A stretch of 64,000 nucleotides of DNA from Rhyacophila brunnea (taxonomy: Eukaryota; Arthropoda; Insecta; Trichoptera; Rhyacophilidae), in NCBI GenBank assembly GCA_022495005.1, contig JAGYXB010002040.1:1116001-1180000 (forward strand). The letters run 5' to 3'. The number at the start of each line of letters is the position of its first letter. The stretch's first letter is position 1. Of this stretch, positions 23,201 through 34,279 are shown piece by piece. Under the pieces are notes generated by a model that was not told the DNA's origin, made no database searches, and saw only the letters and a program-made list of their open reading frames with translations. The position numbers were made by a program, and so were the translations under genes.

Positions 23201-24111
23201 ATGTTGACAATTTGGGAGGGTTTGACCAGGCATTCCATAATGTTCTCACGAAAGCCATTGTCTTAAACGGGGGATTGGACAACACAGACGGTCTTAATAT
23301 CGTAGATGCTCTCAATGGCCACGCAAATGTTCATAATTTGGGAGGAACTCATCAAAATTTTAATAAGAAAGCTTTCATGAAAGCTGTTCTATTGAACGGC
23401 GATCTCTCCAACACTAATGGGCTTAACATTGTTGACTCCATTAATGACCATGCAAATGTTGACAATTTGGGAGGGTTTGACCAGGCATACCATAATGTTC
23501 TCACGAAAGCCATTGTCTTAAACGGGGGATTGGACAACACAAACGGTCTTAATATCGTAGATGCTCTCAATGGCCACGCAAATGTTCATAATTTGGGAGG
23601 AACTCAGCAAGATTATAATAAGAAAGCTTTCATGAAAGCTGTTGCATTGAACGGCGATCTCTTCAACACTCATGGGCTTAACATTGTTGACTCCATTAAT
23701 GACCATGCAAATGTTGACAATTTGGGAGGGTTTGACCAGGCATACCATAATGTCCTCACGAAAGCCATTGTCTTAAACGGGGGATTGGACAATACAAACG
23801 GGCTAAATGTCGTAGATACTATCAATGACCACGCAAATGTTCATAATTTGGGAGGAACTCAGCAAGATTATAACAAGCATGCTTTCATGAAATCCGATGT
23901 ATTGAACGGGGGACTTGACAATACAAATGGAGTAAATGTGGTGGATGTTATCAATGATAACGCATATGTCCACAATCTTGGAGGCACCGACCAATTATAT
24001 AATAAGAATGCCTTTGTGAAATCAACCATGTGGAACGGAGGACTAGGTAATACAAATGGCAAAGCAAATATTCATAATTTGGGAGTAAAACAACACGGAT
24101 ATGGTATCTAA
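20233..24111 (+). CDS. secreted tandem-repeat protein, unknown family (exons 20233-20283 and 22306-24111)
   Basis: Exon 1 encodes MKYLFFACFLLPAFINS, a clean signal peptide, and ends exactly at a phase-0 donor (GTGAGT at 20284). Exon 2 starts after CACAG at 22306 with LPFGG and runs open to TAA at 24111, giving about 618 aa. Residues about 18-122 form an N-terminal domain with four cysteines (24, 33, 56, 62; spacing C-x8-C-x22-C-x5-C), likely two disulfides. Residues about 123-618 are twelve repeats of about 42-43 aa with the theme LNGxLxNTxGLNIVD, INDHANV and NLGG. They contain no cysteine, are rich in N, G and D, and look able to form a regular beta-type stack (inference). An extracellular or salivary/glandular product is likely; the function is unknown. 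Codon 1 is set by the signal peptide and the core promoter. A broken paralogue lies at 29165-29586 (-). I recognise no named family. Confidence 0.9.
20284..22305 (+). other. intron 1 of the repeat-protein gene
   Basis: About 2.0 kb, bounded by GTGAGT and CACAG, phase 0, separating the signal-peptide exon from the mature-protein exon. AT-rich; its only recognised content is the SINE at 22085-22280. Confidence 0.85.
22085..22280 (+). mobile_element. tRNA-derived SINE (family C) in the intron
   Basis: The head carries an A-box-like GTGGTGCAGTGCGTAAGGC and a B box GGGTTCGATTCCCGG at the spacing of a tRNA gene. A non-tRNA body and an AAATAAAT/AAATAAAAT tail follow. The acceptor-stem halves do not pair as in a functional tRNA. 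The tail ends only about 25 bases before the exon 2 acceptor, so the insertion supplies most of the sequence next to the splice site. Confidence 0.85.
22621..24111 (+). repeat. coding tandem repeat, 255-bp period
   Basis: Two alternating units, A (42 codons) and B (43 codons), form an 85-codon pair repeated five times, followed by one more B-like unit and a shortened last unit that lacks the middle of the motif. The pairs starting near 22876 and 23386 are nearly identical and differ from the pair between them at the same few sites (TNG/TDG, AYH/AFH and a silent change in the NGDLS segment). This suggests a 510-bp duplication or conversion on top of the 255-bp period. The last units are the most diverged. 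Confidence 0.95.
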
Positions 24112-24222
24112 TAACGCCATTTAGTCTAGTTGTGATTCCGGTATGGGGTACCATTACGAGTCGTGAATAGACGTAGATATATTATCAAAAAATAACGAAT
24201 ATAATTGTTTATATATTATCAA

Positions 24223-24247
24223 AATAAATAAAATAAATAAATAAAAT
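24223..24247 (+). terminator. candidate polyadenylation signal
   Basis: A cluster of overlapping AATAAA words begins about 110 bases after the stop codon of the repeat-protein gene. It is the first such cluster downstream. AT-richness makes chance matches common, so the exact site is uncertain. Confidence 0.5.
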
Positions 24248-24660
24248 TGATTGTTTAATTATTAAATATTATCATAAAATAATTATGTATCCAAAAATTA
24301 AGAGTGGGTTGGTAGGTGCTGGGAAACACGGAAAGGCCACAAAATATACTTAATATAACAAGCACAGAAAAGACAAGATAACAAGATTAAAGAAACAGAC
24401 AGGAGTAGAAAGTTTTGCCAGGTTTCACATTTAAGACCAAAAATTTCGATGTACCACACAATAATGAATTGTCAACATACAAGACAATAAACTACACAAA
24501 AACATAATGCGAACTATTGATACTTAAACAATAATCGAAAAAAAAATATAATTATATACCTACTTTATCACGATTCATTTTTATACATGGAAAAAAATTG
24601 TGAGAAAGATATAGGTAGGTAGGTACTTTATATAAATATGAGTGAATTTAGGAAATTTAT

Positions 24661-24672
24661 GGGGGGGGGGGG
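24661..24672. repeat. (G)12 run
   Basis: Twelve consecutive G in very AT-rich surroundings; a similar run is at 46256-46267. Confidence 0.95.
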
Positions 24673-24892
24673 TGATATGATGGATTGGTGAACATGTATT
24701 GTGATGAGATTTTTTTTTCTATAGGTCATTCGATGTTTAAATTTCCATTTACTTCTTTCGTCTTTTCTTTTTTAACGCTGTTAACTGTCAATTCTTGATG
24801 GAAAGACATGGAATTAATTAAAATAAAACACAAGTGTACTACACTGTTATGCTGTTTCAGTTGGCGATGTACCATTGAAGAGGAAGAAACTG

Positions 24893-24998
24893 GTCCTGAT
24901 TATTATTAAACTAAGTGGAATAACTTATTCCACATATATTTTTATCAACATGACAATATTGAAACCGATCCTGATTATTATTAAGCTAAGTGGAATAA
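24893..24998. repeat. short direct repeat of about 31 bp
   Basis: CCTGATTATTATTAA(A/G)CTAAGTGGAATAA occurs twice, about 74 bases apart. The second copy abuts the inverted-repeat element that starts near 25003. Confidence 0.8.
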
Positions 24999-25002
24999 GT
25001 AT

Positions 25003-25331
25003 GGCCCCCAAACGAGGAGAGCTGACAGGGCTCTAGTCTAGGGGCCCGGCGTGGCGGGTCGATCACATAATTGAGATGAACACACATCTTAAATATGCTC
25101 TAATAGTAAAAAAAGTCGCCTGCGGTGCTATTTTACTTTCAGATTATTACCGTTTTTAAATATATGGTTGTGTGATGCAATTTTTCTTTATTCCGTGCTG
25201 ATACTCGACAACTACATAATCCAATGTGTTAATTAATTCGAACACCATTTAGAAAACGTCACTTTAGAGCATCAGACTGCATTTTACCTTATCCTGGCCA
25301 GATGGCCCGCTTCAGGATGTGGGGGCCATGG
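25003..25331. mobile_element. possible inverted-repeat element
   Basis: TATGGCCCCCAAACG on the left is mirrored by GTGGGGGCCATGG on the right, about 330 bp apart. The right part matches 14521-14610. The inverted ends are short and no duplication was seen. Confidence 0.4.
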
Positions 25332-25488
25332 AAAAAAGTACTACATATTGTGTTTTATTTTAATTGATACCTTTTCCTCCTAAAATATCTTCCGAAAGAG
25401 ATCCTACTTTCTACAATCTGAGCTGCACTAAATTGATAAAAAAGGAGGGGCAGGGAGGGTTTTGGCTTGAGTCTGTCCATTAAGGCCC

Positions 25489-26030
25489 ACCCACATTGAG
25501 GTGCATGTCGCGGACTATCACGTGAACTCACGGCGATAAAAATGTTTATGTATTGGTCATTTTACAGAATATTTTGAACGTGCACCATCTCGTAAATTCA
25601 CTGAATAATGACACTGATGAAGAGTGCCTACTATAATGTGTTAGTTATTTGAATTATTATTAATTATTCATCGTAATTTCAATTAATTTTAACAGTTTCT
25701 ACGTGTGCGTATGTTAAAATAAATGCGGCATGACATGCATATATAATAGAACACAACCTGATGCATAGATAATAGACAACATTCTCATAGAAAATACATA
25801 GTGCCAACTGCTAAAAACAAAAAAGAAGTTTGACGTGCCAGACGAAAAATGTTGGCATGTGGAATATGATAAAAACGTTCAATTGTCGTTCAATTATGCA
25901 GTGTAGTGAGTGTGCAATGCAGTGAAGTTCAACGTGAAGTGCGCTCATTCTTGTTTTAATGATTAAAGGGCAGCCCGTGACAGCAAGCGACAAGCACCGT
26001 GACATGCACTTCACTGTGCCTCGGACTTTA
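25489..26030. mobile_element. possible TTAA-flanked MITE
   Basis: The left end after TTAA has GGTGCATGTCGCGG; the right end before TTAA has the complement of AAGTGCATGTCACGG. Inverted ends of about 30 bp are imperfect. A TTAA flank suggests a piggyBac-like mechanism. Confidence 0.45.
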
Positions 26031-26681
26031 ATCTCTCATGCACCATCTTGTACCTACGCGAATGCGTCGTGTCTGACTTATTCTGTCATTGCTAAAAGCT
26101 AGGTATTCATAGTCATAGTCAGAGACTGCCTGTGAAACAGTCATTAATTAGCTTTTATGCGAATACAAAATACAGATTAATGGCATTATAAGCATGTTTT
26201 CATGATTCATGTCTTGATGCCATGATTGTTTCTTCGAGAATAGTGAGACGTCATGAAAGATGAAGAATAAAAAACAGACTCGCGTGTTTAAAAATGATAT
26301 TGCGCATTACGTTTATGTGTCGAACTGACTCAAATGAACGAACCAGTCAGAACGGATCATTACTTCCAATTGAACGAAAGTCTCCAAGTAACTACTGAGC
26401 GACTCGATTCCGATGGGTACTGGGCACTGTGTCCAGTAAAGTTAGGTAAGGGCATGTTTGCTTTTCTTCTTTTCCCACCTCCCAGATCAAGCAAGCCAAG
26501 TTACAAAAAAAGGCGGCAATTTGGAATTTGTAAAAAAATGAGCGACTCTGCCAATGTTAAATTATCTCTCCGTAATTAATAATGCATCGGTTTATAAAAC
26601 AAATATCACTAATGCATTATCGTGATGGTAATAATACGTTAAGCTCTTGTCGTAGTGATATCCAATAATTCAATATACAGT
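26031..26681. other. unassigned stretch
   Basis: An open frame of 81 codons at 26334-26579 has no recognisable motif, splice context or repeat relation. Nothing else is supported. Confidence 0.3.
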
Positions 26682-27572
26682 AGACTCCTGATTATCCGTG
26701 CGATGGTGGGGAGAGGCGGCACGGATAAACGAAAAACACGGATAATGCGATCTATGCTTTTTTCTTTTTAAAATACTACATATTATGGGTACATTTCTAA
26801 AAGCAGACAATTATTTTAACACGTTTAATACTCGTTATTTATTAAGAAAATCTGTGATTTTGGTTTGTTTGTAGGAATCTTTTAATGATTTTCTAATATC
26901 AGTTCGAATATTCCTAAGAGCTATTATATCGTTATATTCGAATTACCATTGGTTGCTGTACTCAAATAAAGTGTCAATACAAGTCAGTGCCGAGTTGTGA
27001 CTAATGCGATTGATAATTTCTTCTTCTTCACTTTCAGCATAATATGATTGTGACACGTTCTTTAAATGATTAATGACTCCAAGTCAGGGAACTCAGAAAT
27101 ATTGGGACATGAAATACCTAACGTTAAGGAGAAGCAGGCAACCCATCTCGAGTAAGGAAGAATACGGGATAAATTTAAACACGTGTCAAGAATATGTCAT
27201 ACGCCGAATACTGACAACTGCTCTCGGTTTATGCATTGACGATCGTTGACTATTGGTGTATTTTACACACTATTGCACGTTTATAATGCGTGGCTCATTT
27301 TCATAGGACGCTCACACATTCAAAACCCTGCGTCAAACTTTACTGTATTGGTATATATATATATATAGCCTATCGGAATTCTATTTATTATCGGTTCTGT
27401 TTTCGAGTGGATGTTTCTTTAGACAAAGAAAGTGTCTTTGTAGACAAACACTTACAATATGAGCCTGTCTCATCGAGTTTCAAATCTTCCAAATAATTGT
27501 ATATATTCTTCAAATTCAATAAAAGTGAGCGATTTTTTTTAAAATTAAATTTATGCACGGATAATTAACTGT
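26682..27572. mobile_element. pogo/Tigger-type non-autonomous element
   Basis: The left tip CAGTAGACTCCTGATTATCC with a following GTGC word is the characteristic pogo/Tigger end. The right tip GCACGGATAATTAACTG mirrors it with a short gap. TA lies at both edges. The inner GCACGGATAA words repeat near the left end. Repeat A (27085-27412) is inserted or carried inside. No transposase remains. Confidence 0.7.
27085..27412 (+). repeat. dispersed repeat A, copy 2
   Basis: It matches repeat A from GGGAACTCAGAAAT to TATCGGAATTCTATTTATTA, including the CAACTGCTCTCGGTTTATGCA block. The plus strand corresponds to the minus strand of 11330-12150. Confidence 0.8.
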
Positions 27573-28049
27573 ATGTACATAGTAAGTTGTATACTACATA
27601 GGTACATAAAATGCCAAACCGGGGTATTTATAATATGTTGTGTTGAATGCTCGGTCGTAATTAAAATAAATTTTTGATTAATGTACAATGTACTTGGTTA
27701 AAGTATTCTACAGAGCTAAATACTCGCTCAGTAAGAAATCTTCGCCGCTGGTATGAATAATATAAAAGACGCAATATATTTAATCATTATTGTTTATTGA
27801 AGACAAACAGGATAGATAATTATTCCTCTAAAGAGGACATTTTGCATAATATGTAGATTCACAGCGCTAGTGACCAGTAATAACATAACTAAAATCCACA
27901 CTCGTGCTTGCTGTGTACTACGGTCGTCATATCTCAATGACATTACCTATTAAATATTTGAAATACAAGTTAAAGATAATTGAAAAAATACACACCTTTA
28001 TTAAGAATATTTTCTGTCGTACCTGCAATGGTAACCGAGTTTTTGGGTA

Positions 28050-28559
28050 CAGTGACGTCCCTAGACAAAATGCCGCCCCATTTTTCATACAGTATTTTTA
28101 TCATCCTTTCATGACTCCAAAATATCTAAGAAATATGTTCTACTGTAATGATATGTTTAGTTTGAGATCGCAAAGGTTTAGGCACTATTAAATCGATAAT
28201 CGATGACGGTGTGACGCTTCGATACAGACTAAAATCGTGGACCGGAGTGGTAGGTGGGACGCTCTGTAAGAGGAGGGTGAATCTTTAATTTCGACGACCA
28301 ACGCAACTTCCGTGCGTACTGGTTAATAACTAAGACTGTAATTCATAAATTTGCACGTGTCGTTTCTGGTCACCAAGGACGTCGAAAGGCAACGGAAGTA
28401 AACTAGACATCGCGACCCCAACAGAACCAGGGAGCTGATTTTTAAAAATAATAATAGGTATTTATATATATTCTAAATGATTCTCCTCGTTTTGCCGCCC
28501 TTATAGTAACTGCCGCCCCAGGCGACGCTCAATCTGCCTACCCCCACGGGACGTCACTG
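28050..28559. mobile_element. hAT-type MITE (CAGTGACGTCCC family), copy 1
   Basis: The 12-bp termini CAGTGACGTCCC and GGGACGTCACTG are exact inverted repeats. Flanks TTTGGGTA and GTTGGGTA agree at seven of eight positions. Subterminal TGCCGCCCC words occur on both sides. Other copies are at 35794-36384 and 60424-60839. No transposase frame. Confidence 0.92.
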
Positions 28560-28867
28560 GTTGGGTAGGAATAAATGTAAAAAACAGATCTTGAATAATA
28601 ATTTATTTATGCCTGCAGGATATACAAACTAAACAGTATTTCTAGCTGTAATCGACACGTAACAAACTGGACGAATTTACAATTGTCATGTTATATTAAA
28701 TATTACAGAATTATTACTTTTTAAACTACTTTTATTTGTAACAATAGATGGCATTGGTTATTTTATCATATACAATATATTGTATAAACTTGTCTATTAG
28801 TGATCCCCAATAGAACTACGTATCAGTTGACACTCTTTGAATTTAAGACGTTACCATAGATAACTGA

Positions 28868-28905
28868 CGTATATATATATATATAATATATATATATATA
28901 TTAGA
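28868..28905. repeat. (TA)n microsatellite
   Basis: Nearly uninterrupted TA repeat, self-complementary. Confidence 0.95.
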
Positions 28906-29164
28906 CGTTACTAAATACTGTATCATTATTATTAACATTACAGTTGTTGTAGATATAATCGACTATATTCAATTATCTGGTATTTGAAAGACAGTCATTG
29001 CAATTTGAAAAACGAAAACTTTGAGACCTCACACCATACCATCGTCACCCACACCGATCGCTATATGGTTGTTTGGATCTACATTACTTTTTCGTTGTTA
29101 TTACTGGTATTGCGAATGCTATATTTTTTTGTAGGCTTGCTTAACCTCACTGAATTTAATGAGA

Positions 29165-29586
29165 TTAGATGTTCAAAACATTGGCATTAATTTGAGAAAT
29201 CATATTTTTCATGGTCAACGTTTGTGGAAGAATATGTTTATGGTCGGCTTTGTAATTATTAACAATGGTTGCCAGTCCGTTAACAGTATTGATTATATCG
29301 ATTCCTAAATTGTTATTTAGTTCACCGTTTGACTCAATATATTTGACCATAACATAAATTTTTTTTTGAGTTCTTTGACTTCATTTTTTACAGCTTCATA
29401 ATCAGTGATAAACTTTAAATGGTCAACATCTCCATCACCATTAGCTACTTTGCAAATATAACCACCCATGCAATCCATTTATTTATTATTCCAGATATTC
29501 GACACAACTATTGTGGCGCCATTTGATAGCTTTTGATGGCAGATATCACCTATCGACGATTGGTCACAGTTCAATCTAATAGGCAA
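29165..29586 (-). pseudogene. paralogue of the repeat-protein gene, disrupted
   Basis: Read on the minus strand, an acceptor (gacag) is followed at 29586 by TTGCC, the same first bases and Leu-Pro as exon 2 of the 20-24 kb gene. The four cysteines are conserved with identical spacing (x8, x22, x5). Also shared are IG..C at the second cysteine, a NGA...N.W segment and a GD.DHLKFI segment matching GTVDILQFI. A TAA at 29479-29481 replaces the Gln codon of the intact gene, and the frame changes at a nine-A run (29359-29367). After the shift one repeat unit is recognisable (NGELNNN, GIDIINTVNG), then the frame ends at 29165. No signal-peptide exon was found upstream on the minus strand. It is either a dead paralogue or one with altered splicing. 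Confidence 0.85.
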
Positions 29587-31243
29587 CTGTCAATGTGGAA
29601 AATAAATAATTATCAACATGCAACATCAAATGTATAAATAGTGATATGGAGAGATGCATGGGTTTGTTTTGAAATAATTAAAACCATGGATTCGGAGCCA
29701 ATAAATATAACAACATTATCCTGTTCACATGAGATATAGGACATAGAAGTAACAAAAACATAGGTGAAAGTTTATCAAATGATCGTCAAAATGTTACGGG
29801 AAGTTTGTTGTTAGAAAAGAAACAGCATTTATTTACTTTATTCCCCAACTTTACATCTGTTTTTTTAAGACTTATTAAAATATTAGTGAGTACGCTGTGC
29901 ATCAAAGTTTTCCGGATGCGCCACAGCGGCGAATAATTATTGAGAGCTCGACGACGACTGACTTTCCCTTCAAGCCACGCGGGGTGAATATAACTGTACT
30001 CTTTACGTTATGTCAGAATTGTAGAATTTTTTATTTGGCTGTCAAGCAGAGATGATAATATACAGTGCAACTTTTATATCAAGTCTTCTACATCATCACC
30101 ACGGTCGTTTTTGGAACTAAAACCCATCTGCTGAATTTACTTTCCCCGCACCCATAATTCAGTCTGCTTTAATGCTTCAACCTTTGCGGAAACCGACGAA
30201 GAGCATTGCAGAGAAAAGCTTTTAATTCCTCTCAATGGTGTCAAATACAGAGTAGGTATATGGTATGACAAGTCAAAATTCAAAGAGCACGTGGCGTAAT
30301 AGTATCAGCACGCAAAATCACGTGACGTAGCAGTGTCAGCGCATGCTTTCTCCCTAATTCTGTCGATTACAGAATTTTCGATTGAGACTCAGATGAGGAA
30401 TTGGTCATTTATTACGTTAATTGGTACCAATATATACCTACATTATTTTATATATTAAATACATATTGACCTATTTGGTTTTGACCTAATTGAAAAAGCA
30501 TATAAAAATCATATCATTAAACAATGCGTTACTAGTATAATCTGTAAATTATATGACTGTCAAAATAACACTTAAAATATTGCCCCACGTTGCTTTCCGA
30601 GATTCGAAAGCCACTGTGTTGATTGTATACATAGTTCAGAAAATACAAACATTCAAAACCGATTATCTTAGTTTTATGGAAAACATAATTGTGTCTATAC
30701 GTGTAGGTATATCACGGAACTATGCATATACAAACATTCACAAACACTTAAAAAAATAGTTACGTTATATTATTATATTCGACGCGAAATTCCATAGGCG
30801 ACATTTTTCAATTGGTAATGAAAAGTCATTAATGCTGTAATTTAAACAAAAAAGTTAATATAATATTAAATATAAATTAATTGTTTATATTTTACAGGCA
30901 TTTTAAGAGTATTTGGAACAAAGACGTTTGAGAAAATTTCATGGAGTAATCATTAAAATAAGCTGCGAGTGATTTCGCATTGCGAATTATTTTGTAGTAA
31001 ACTTTACACTATTTTTGACCACATCCGTCTAAAATCTAAATTCTCGAGAATTTCAATAAAACTTCAACACAGCAGTCAATAAGACCAAATCGTCAAGTAT
31101 CTGAATTTGTGTGTTTTAACACCCGATTTGACACCCGGTGAAGACATAATTATGTAACAAATGCACATTTTTTTACAATTTTAAGTTTATCTTTTTTTTA
31201 AGTTTAAAGTTTTCAGATACATATTCATTAATAATAATAATAA
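29587..31243. other. unassigned; searched for exon 1 of the pseudogene
   Basis: If the paralogue were intact, its signal-peptide exon should lie here on the minus strand. I found no hydrophobic start exon with a GTGAGT-like donor. Otherwise AT-rich and unassigned. Confidence 0.4.
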
Positions 31244-33113
31244 TCACAATATATTAATATATAAAAAAATCTCGTGTCACGATGTTTGTGGTCGAACTCC
31301 TCCGAAATGGCTCGACCGATTTTATGAATTTTTTTATGTATATTTTTTAGGTATGAGAATAGGTCAACAAGTATATTTCATACCGCTAGGTGATTAGGGT
31401 ATCTCTATCCAGAAAAATTTTCTTTTATTTTTTTGACAATTTTTTTGTATTTTTTTTATTATTTGGTATAAAAAAATAACTATAACCCCAAATTTTCACT
31501 TTCCTACCCCTACCCTCCCATTTTTTAATCGAGATTTTATTATTTTTGTTTGAACAAATTTAACCGTCGTTCGTATTTCAAACAGAACGAAATTATTTAT
31601 GTTGTTGAATGACAGATGGTGCTACGTCGGAGAAGAATTCAAGAGAAGCGTCGCGTCATTTTGACATTCTCTATTCGGCAAATCATAACGCAGTGTGCAA
31701 AATTTTGTAATGATTTATTTTAATTTATCTTATTTTTATGTGCGTGTATTACAGTGCACAATGCCAGCAAGACGCAAAGGGGGCCATTTGGGCCGTTGAA
31801 CGAATAAAGCAACAAACATGCGAAATAGAAGAGCAGAAAGAACAGACGAACAAATCCTACAAGATAACAAAACGTGCGTGTAAGCATGTCGCAATTGCGT
31901 GCATCCCAATCACAAGAGACACGAGCTGAACGAAATCAACAACGACAATTGGAACGGAGCCAAGCGCGCCGGTTCGTAGTTAACACACGCAGAGCAAATG
32001 ACCGACAACGCCAACAAGTACATCAAACATTTACATCCGCTTTGTTCCTTCGTCTCGCATTCGAGTACGAGCCAGATATTGAATATTCCGCTCATCAGAA
32101 AGTGCTGATTGGTGCTATGGACAAAGAATGTCCCCATTGTCATGCGCTCAAATTCAAACATGAGTCAGCCGGGATGTGTTGCGCATCAGGAAAAGTGCAA
32201 CTAGCAGAAATTGAGATACCACCAGAACCACTGAATGGCTTGCCCATCGGCACGGTTCCAGATTCAAACCTGTTCCTGAAGTCCATTCGCACATTCAATT
32301 CTTACTTCCAAATGACTTCGTTTGGAGCAACAGAAATAGTTCACAATACTGCGGCAAATGGTCAACAATTCCATTCTACGTTCAAAATCTAAGGCCAAGT
32401 ATACCACAAAGTAGGCTCATTGCTGCCAATGCCAAACGAACCACATAAATTTTTACAAATCTACTTCATGGGCGGTGAGGATATCAATCATGTGGATGCA
32501 CGTTGTGGCTACAATAGCCTCAATTCGCCTAATGCCAGGCGCATCGTCGGCGAACTGGACGCCCTGTTGAATGAGTACAATGAATTATTGAAATTCTTCA
32601 AAGCACACATGCACGAATTGCAAAGTGACAATCACGCCATTGTCATCAATACTGATAAAACACCAGCTGGAGAGCACGTGCGTCGATTCCATGTCCCTGT
32701 TGTAGACGACATTGCTGGAATCATGGTTGGCGACCGCACATCGACGCAAGAAATCGTGGTTCGAAGAAGAAACAATAATCTGGAGTTCATCGCTGACACA
32801 CACCGTTCATACGACGCTCTCCAATATCCGCTAATTTTCTGGAAGGGACAAGACGGATATTGCATAAACATTAAACAACGAGATCCTGTCACAGGTAATT
32901 CATTCATTATGAATATCATTACTCATTTTGAATTGAGAAAATGAATGGTTGATGTTTTTATCGGTGGTCATCGTCTACAGCGCTCTATTCCTCTTTCTGT
33001 CATAGATCCCATCCCCACACACTTACGATACATTCGTTATTTTTTATTTAACAACCAAAATATTCACTAGAAATAATTTATATGGCAGAACAACGTTTGC
33101 TGGGTCAGCTAGT
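31244..33113 (+). mobile_element. non-autonomous Helitron, about 1.87 kb
   Basis: The 5' end is the TC-started, TATATA-rich lead into TCTCGTGTCACGATGTTTG and ACTCCTCCGAAATGGCTCG, a conserved insect Helitron head. The 3' end has a small hairpin (GCTGGGTCAGC) followed by CTAG and T, the CTRR-T Helitron terminus at about 33109-33113. The first base is uncertain by some bases. It carries a broken RepHel N-terminal gene but no Rep or helicase catalytic parts, so it could move only with help. Confidence 0.85.
31760..32944 (+). pseudogene. Helitron RepHel N-terminal fragment, disrupted
   Basis: A start at 31760 (MPARRKGGHLGR) resembles Helitron ORFs. In-frame stops and shifts follow (TGA near 31796, a shift near 31870, TAA near 32390). 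The pieces include a long Arg/Gln-rich region, a CPHCHALKF...GMCCASGKV cysteine cluster, the LLPMPNEPHKFLQIYFMG segment, and finally the start of the Helitron-like N domain (PLIFWKGQDGYCINI). The sequence stops after RDPVTG. The HUH nuclease, YYK box and Pif1-type helicase of a full element (usually over 1,300 aa) are all missing. Confidence 0.88.
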
Positions 33114-34184
33114 ATTTATATAATAATAATATATATTAATAATAGTTTGTCTGCATTAACGGTCTCCGAAATATTTCTCCTATTTTTATCAGTCCTCATG
33201 TGTAAAGAGATTGGGAAGGCTGCTTTAGAGTACTGAAAGCAGCCCAACCTGTGTTACCAAATGCCATTGACAAAAATATGCCAGATAGGGTATGAAAATA
33301 ATCTATTTGGCAGAAAAAAACGGTTGGTTTTCTTATAACTACTTAATTAAAAAATGCCTAGAAACTAGAACTTAAGTCGTAATTTTCAACATTATTTTAC
33401 TAGAATAAAATATTTTGATAGAGAATTAATGTTTTGTAACTTATAAATAGTCTTACAACCAAAAACTAATCAGGTACGAAATTTTGTCATTATTTAAAAA
33501 AAATCTAAGCCACATTTAATATTATTAAAATATATAATCTTATATATATTATATTAAATATAAGTTATAATGTACAAGAGGCCAACACGTTGATTGTCAA
33601 GCAAATTTGTGTAACATTCTAGCTTTTTGTGAGAAATTTAAAACTGTTTGCGGTATCCAAAAACACTAGATTTAACGCCATATGCCAGATGCGTATCTTT
33701 CAAAAGTTTTTTGTTAATGCTAGATCTGGCAAGAAAAACGCTAAGTTGGCAATGCTGAGTTAATACTGCGGTCTATTACTTCGGCTAATGCTTATTTCCC
33801 AAGTTAACATTTTGATCCTTATCTACTTATTATTGTAAATGTTTCAAATATAGGTAAGTAAGTACTTTATTATATTGTTTGATTAATAAATGTTTTTGAT
33901 TTTATTTACAATATATGTAGATGAATATCATATAATTCCGATAATAGTATCTATATTAGACCGCAAGTAATAAAAATACAGCGATAAAATGGTGCATTTT
34001 TTTTTTAAATAAATATTTGCTGAGTTTGCGGCATAATATGGTGTAGTCTCACAAGGTTACTGCAACTGATAAGCGAGTGTTTTGAGCCAATTTCGGCTGC
34101 AATCGGCTTTGCCCGAATTTGATTACATCGCCCGGTGATAAGCAGAGGTCATTAAAGATGCACACTTTCAAAACTAACAATCAT
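33114..34184. other. unassigned; one short dispersed repeat
   Basis: At 33711-33756 the word TGCTAGATCTGGCAAGAAA with AAGTTGGCAA reappears inverted at 44938-44996. No gene or complete element is recognised. Confidence 0.4.
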
Positions 34185-34279
34185 AATTATAAATTAAAAC
34201 TCGTCATTCAAAATACTCAAGAAAAGACACTAAGGATAATAATTACGTAATTTATCCATTAAGTAATTTTGTAGACCTG

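Noticed and set aside
22332..23570. Long minus-strand open frames (157 and three of 72 codons) opposite the repeat-protein gene
   Set aside because: They recur with the 255-bp period and are the antisense shadow of the repeats; no promoter or start context.
32585..32919. Minus-strand frames within the Helitron ORF
   Set aside because: Shadows of the plus-strand RepHel fragment, which has recognisable conserved blocks.
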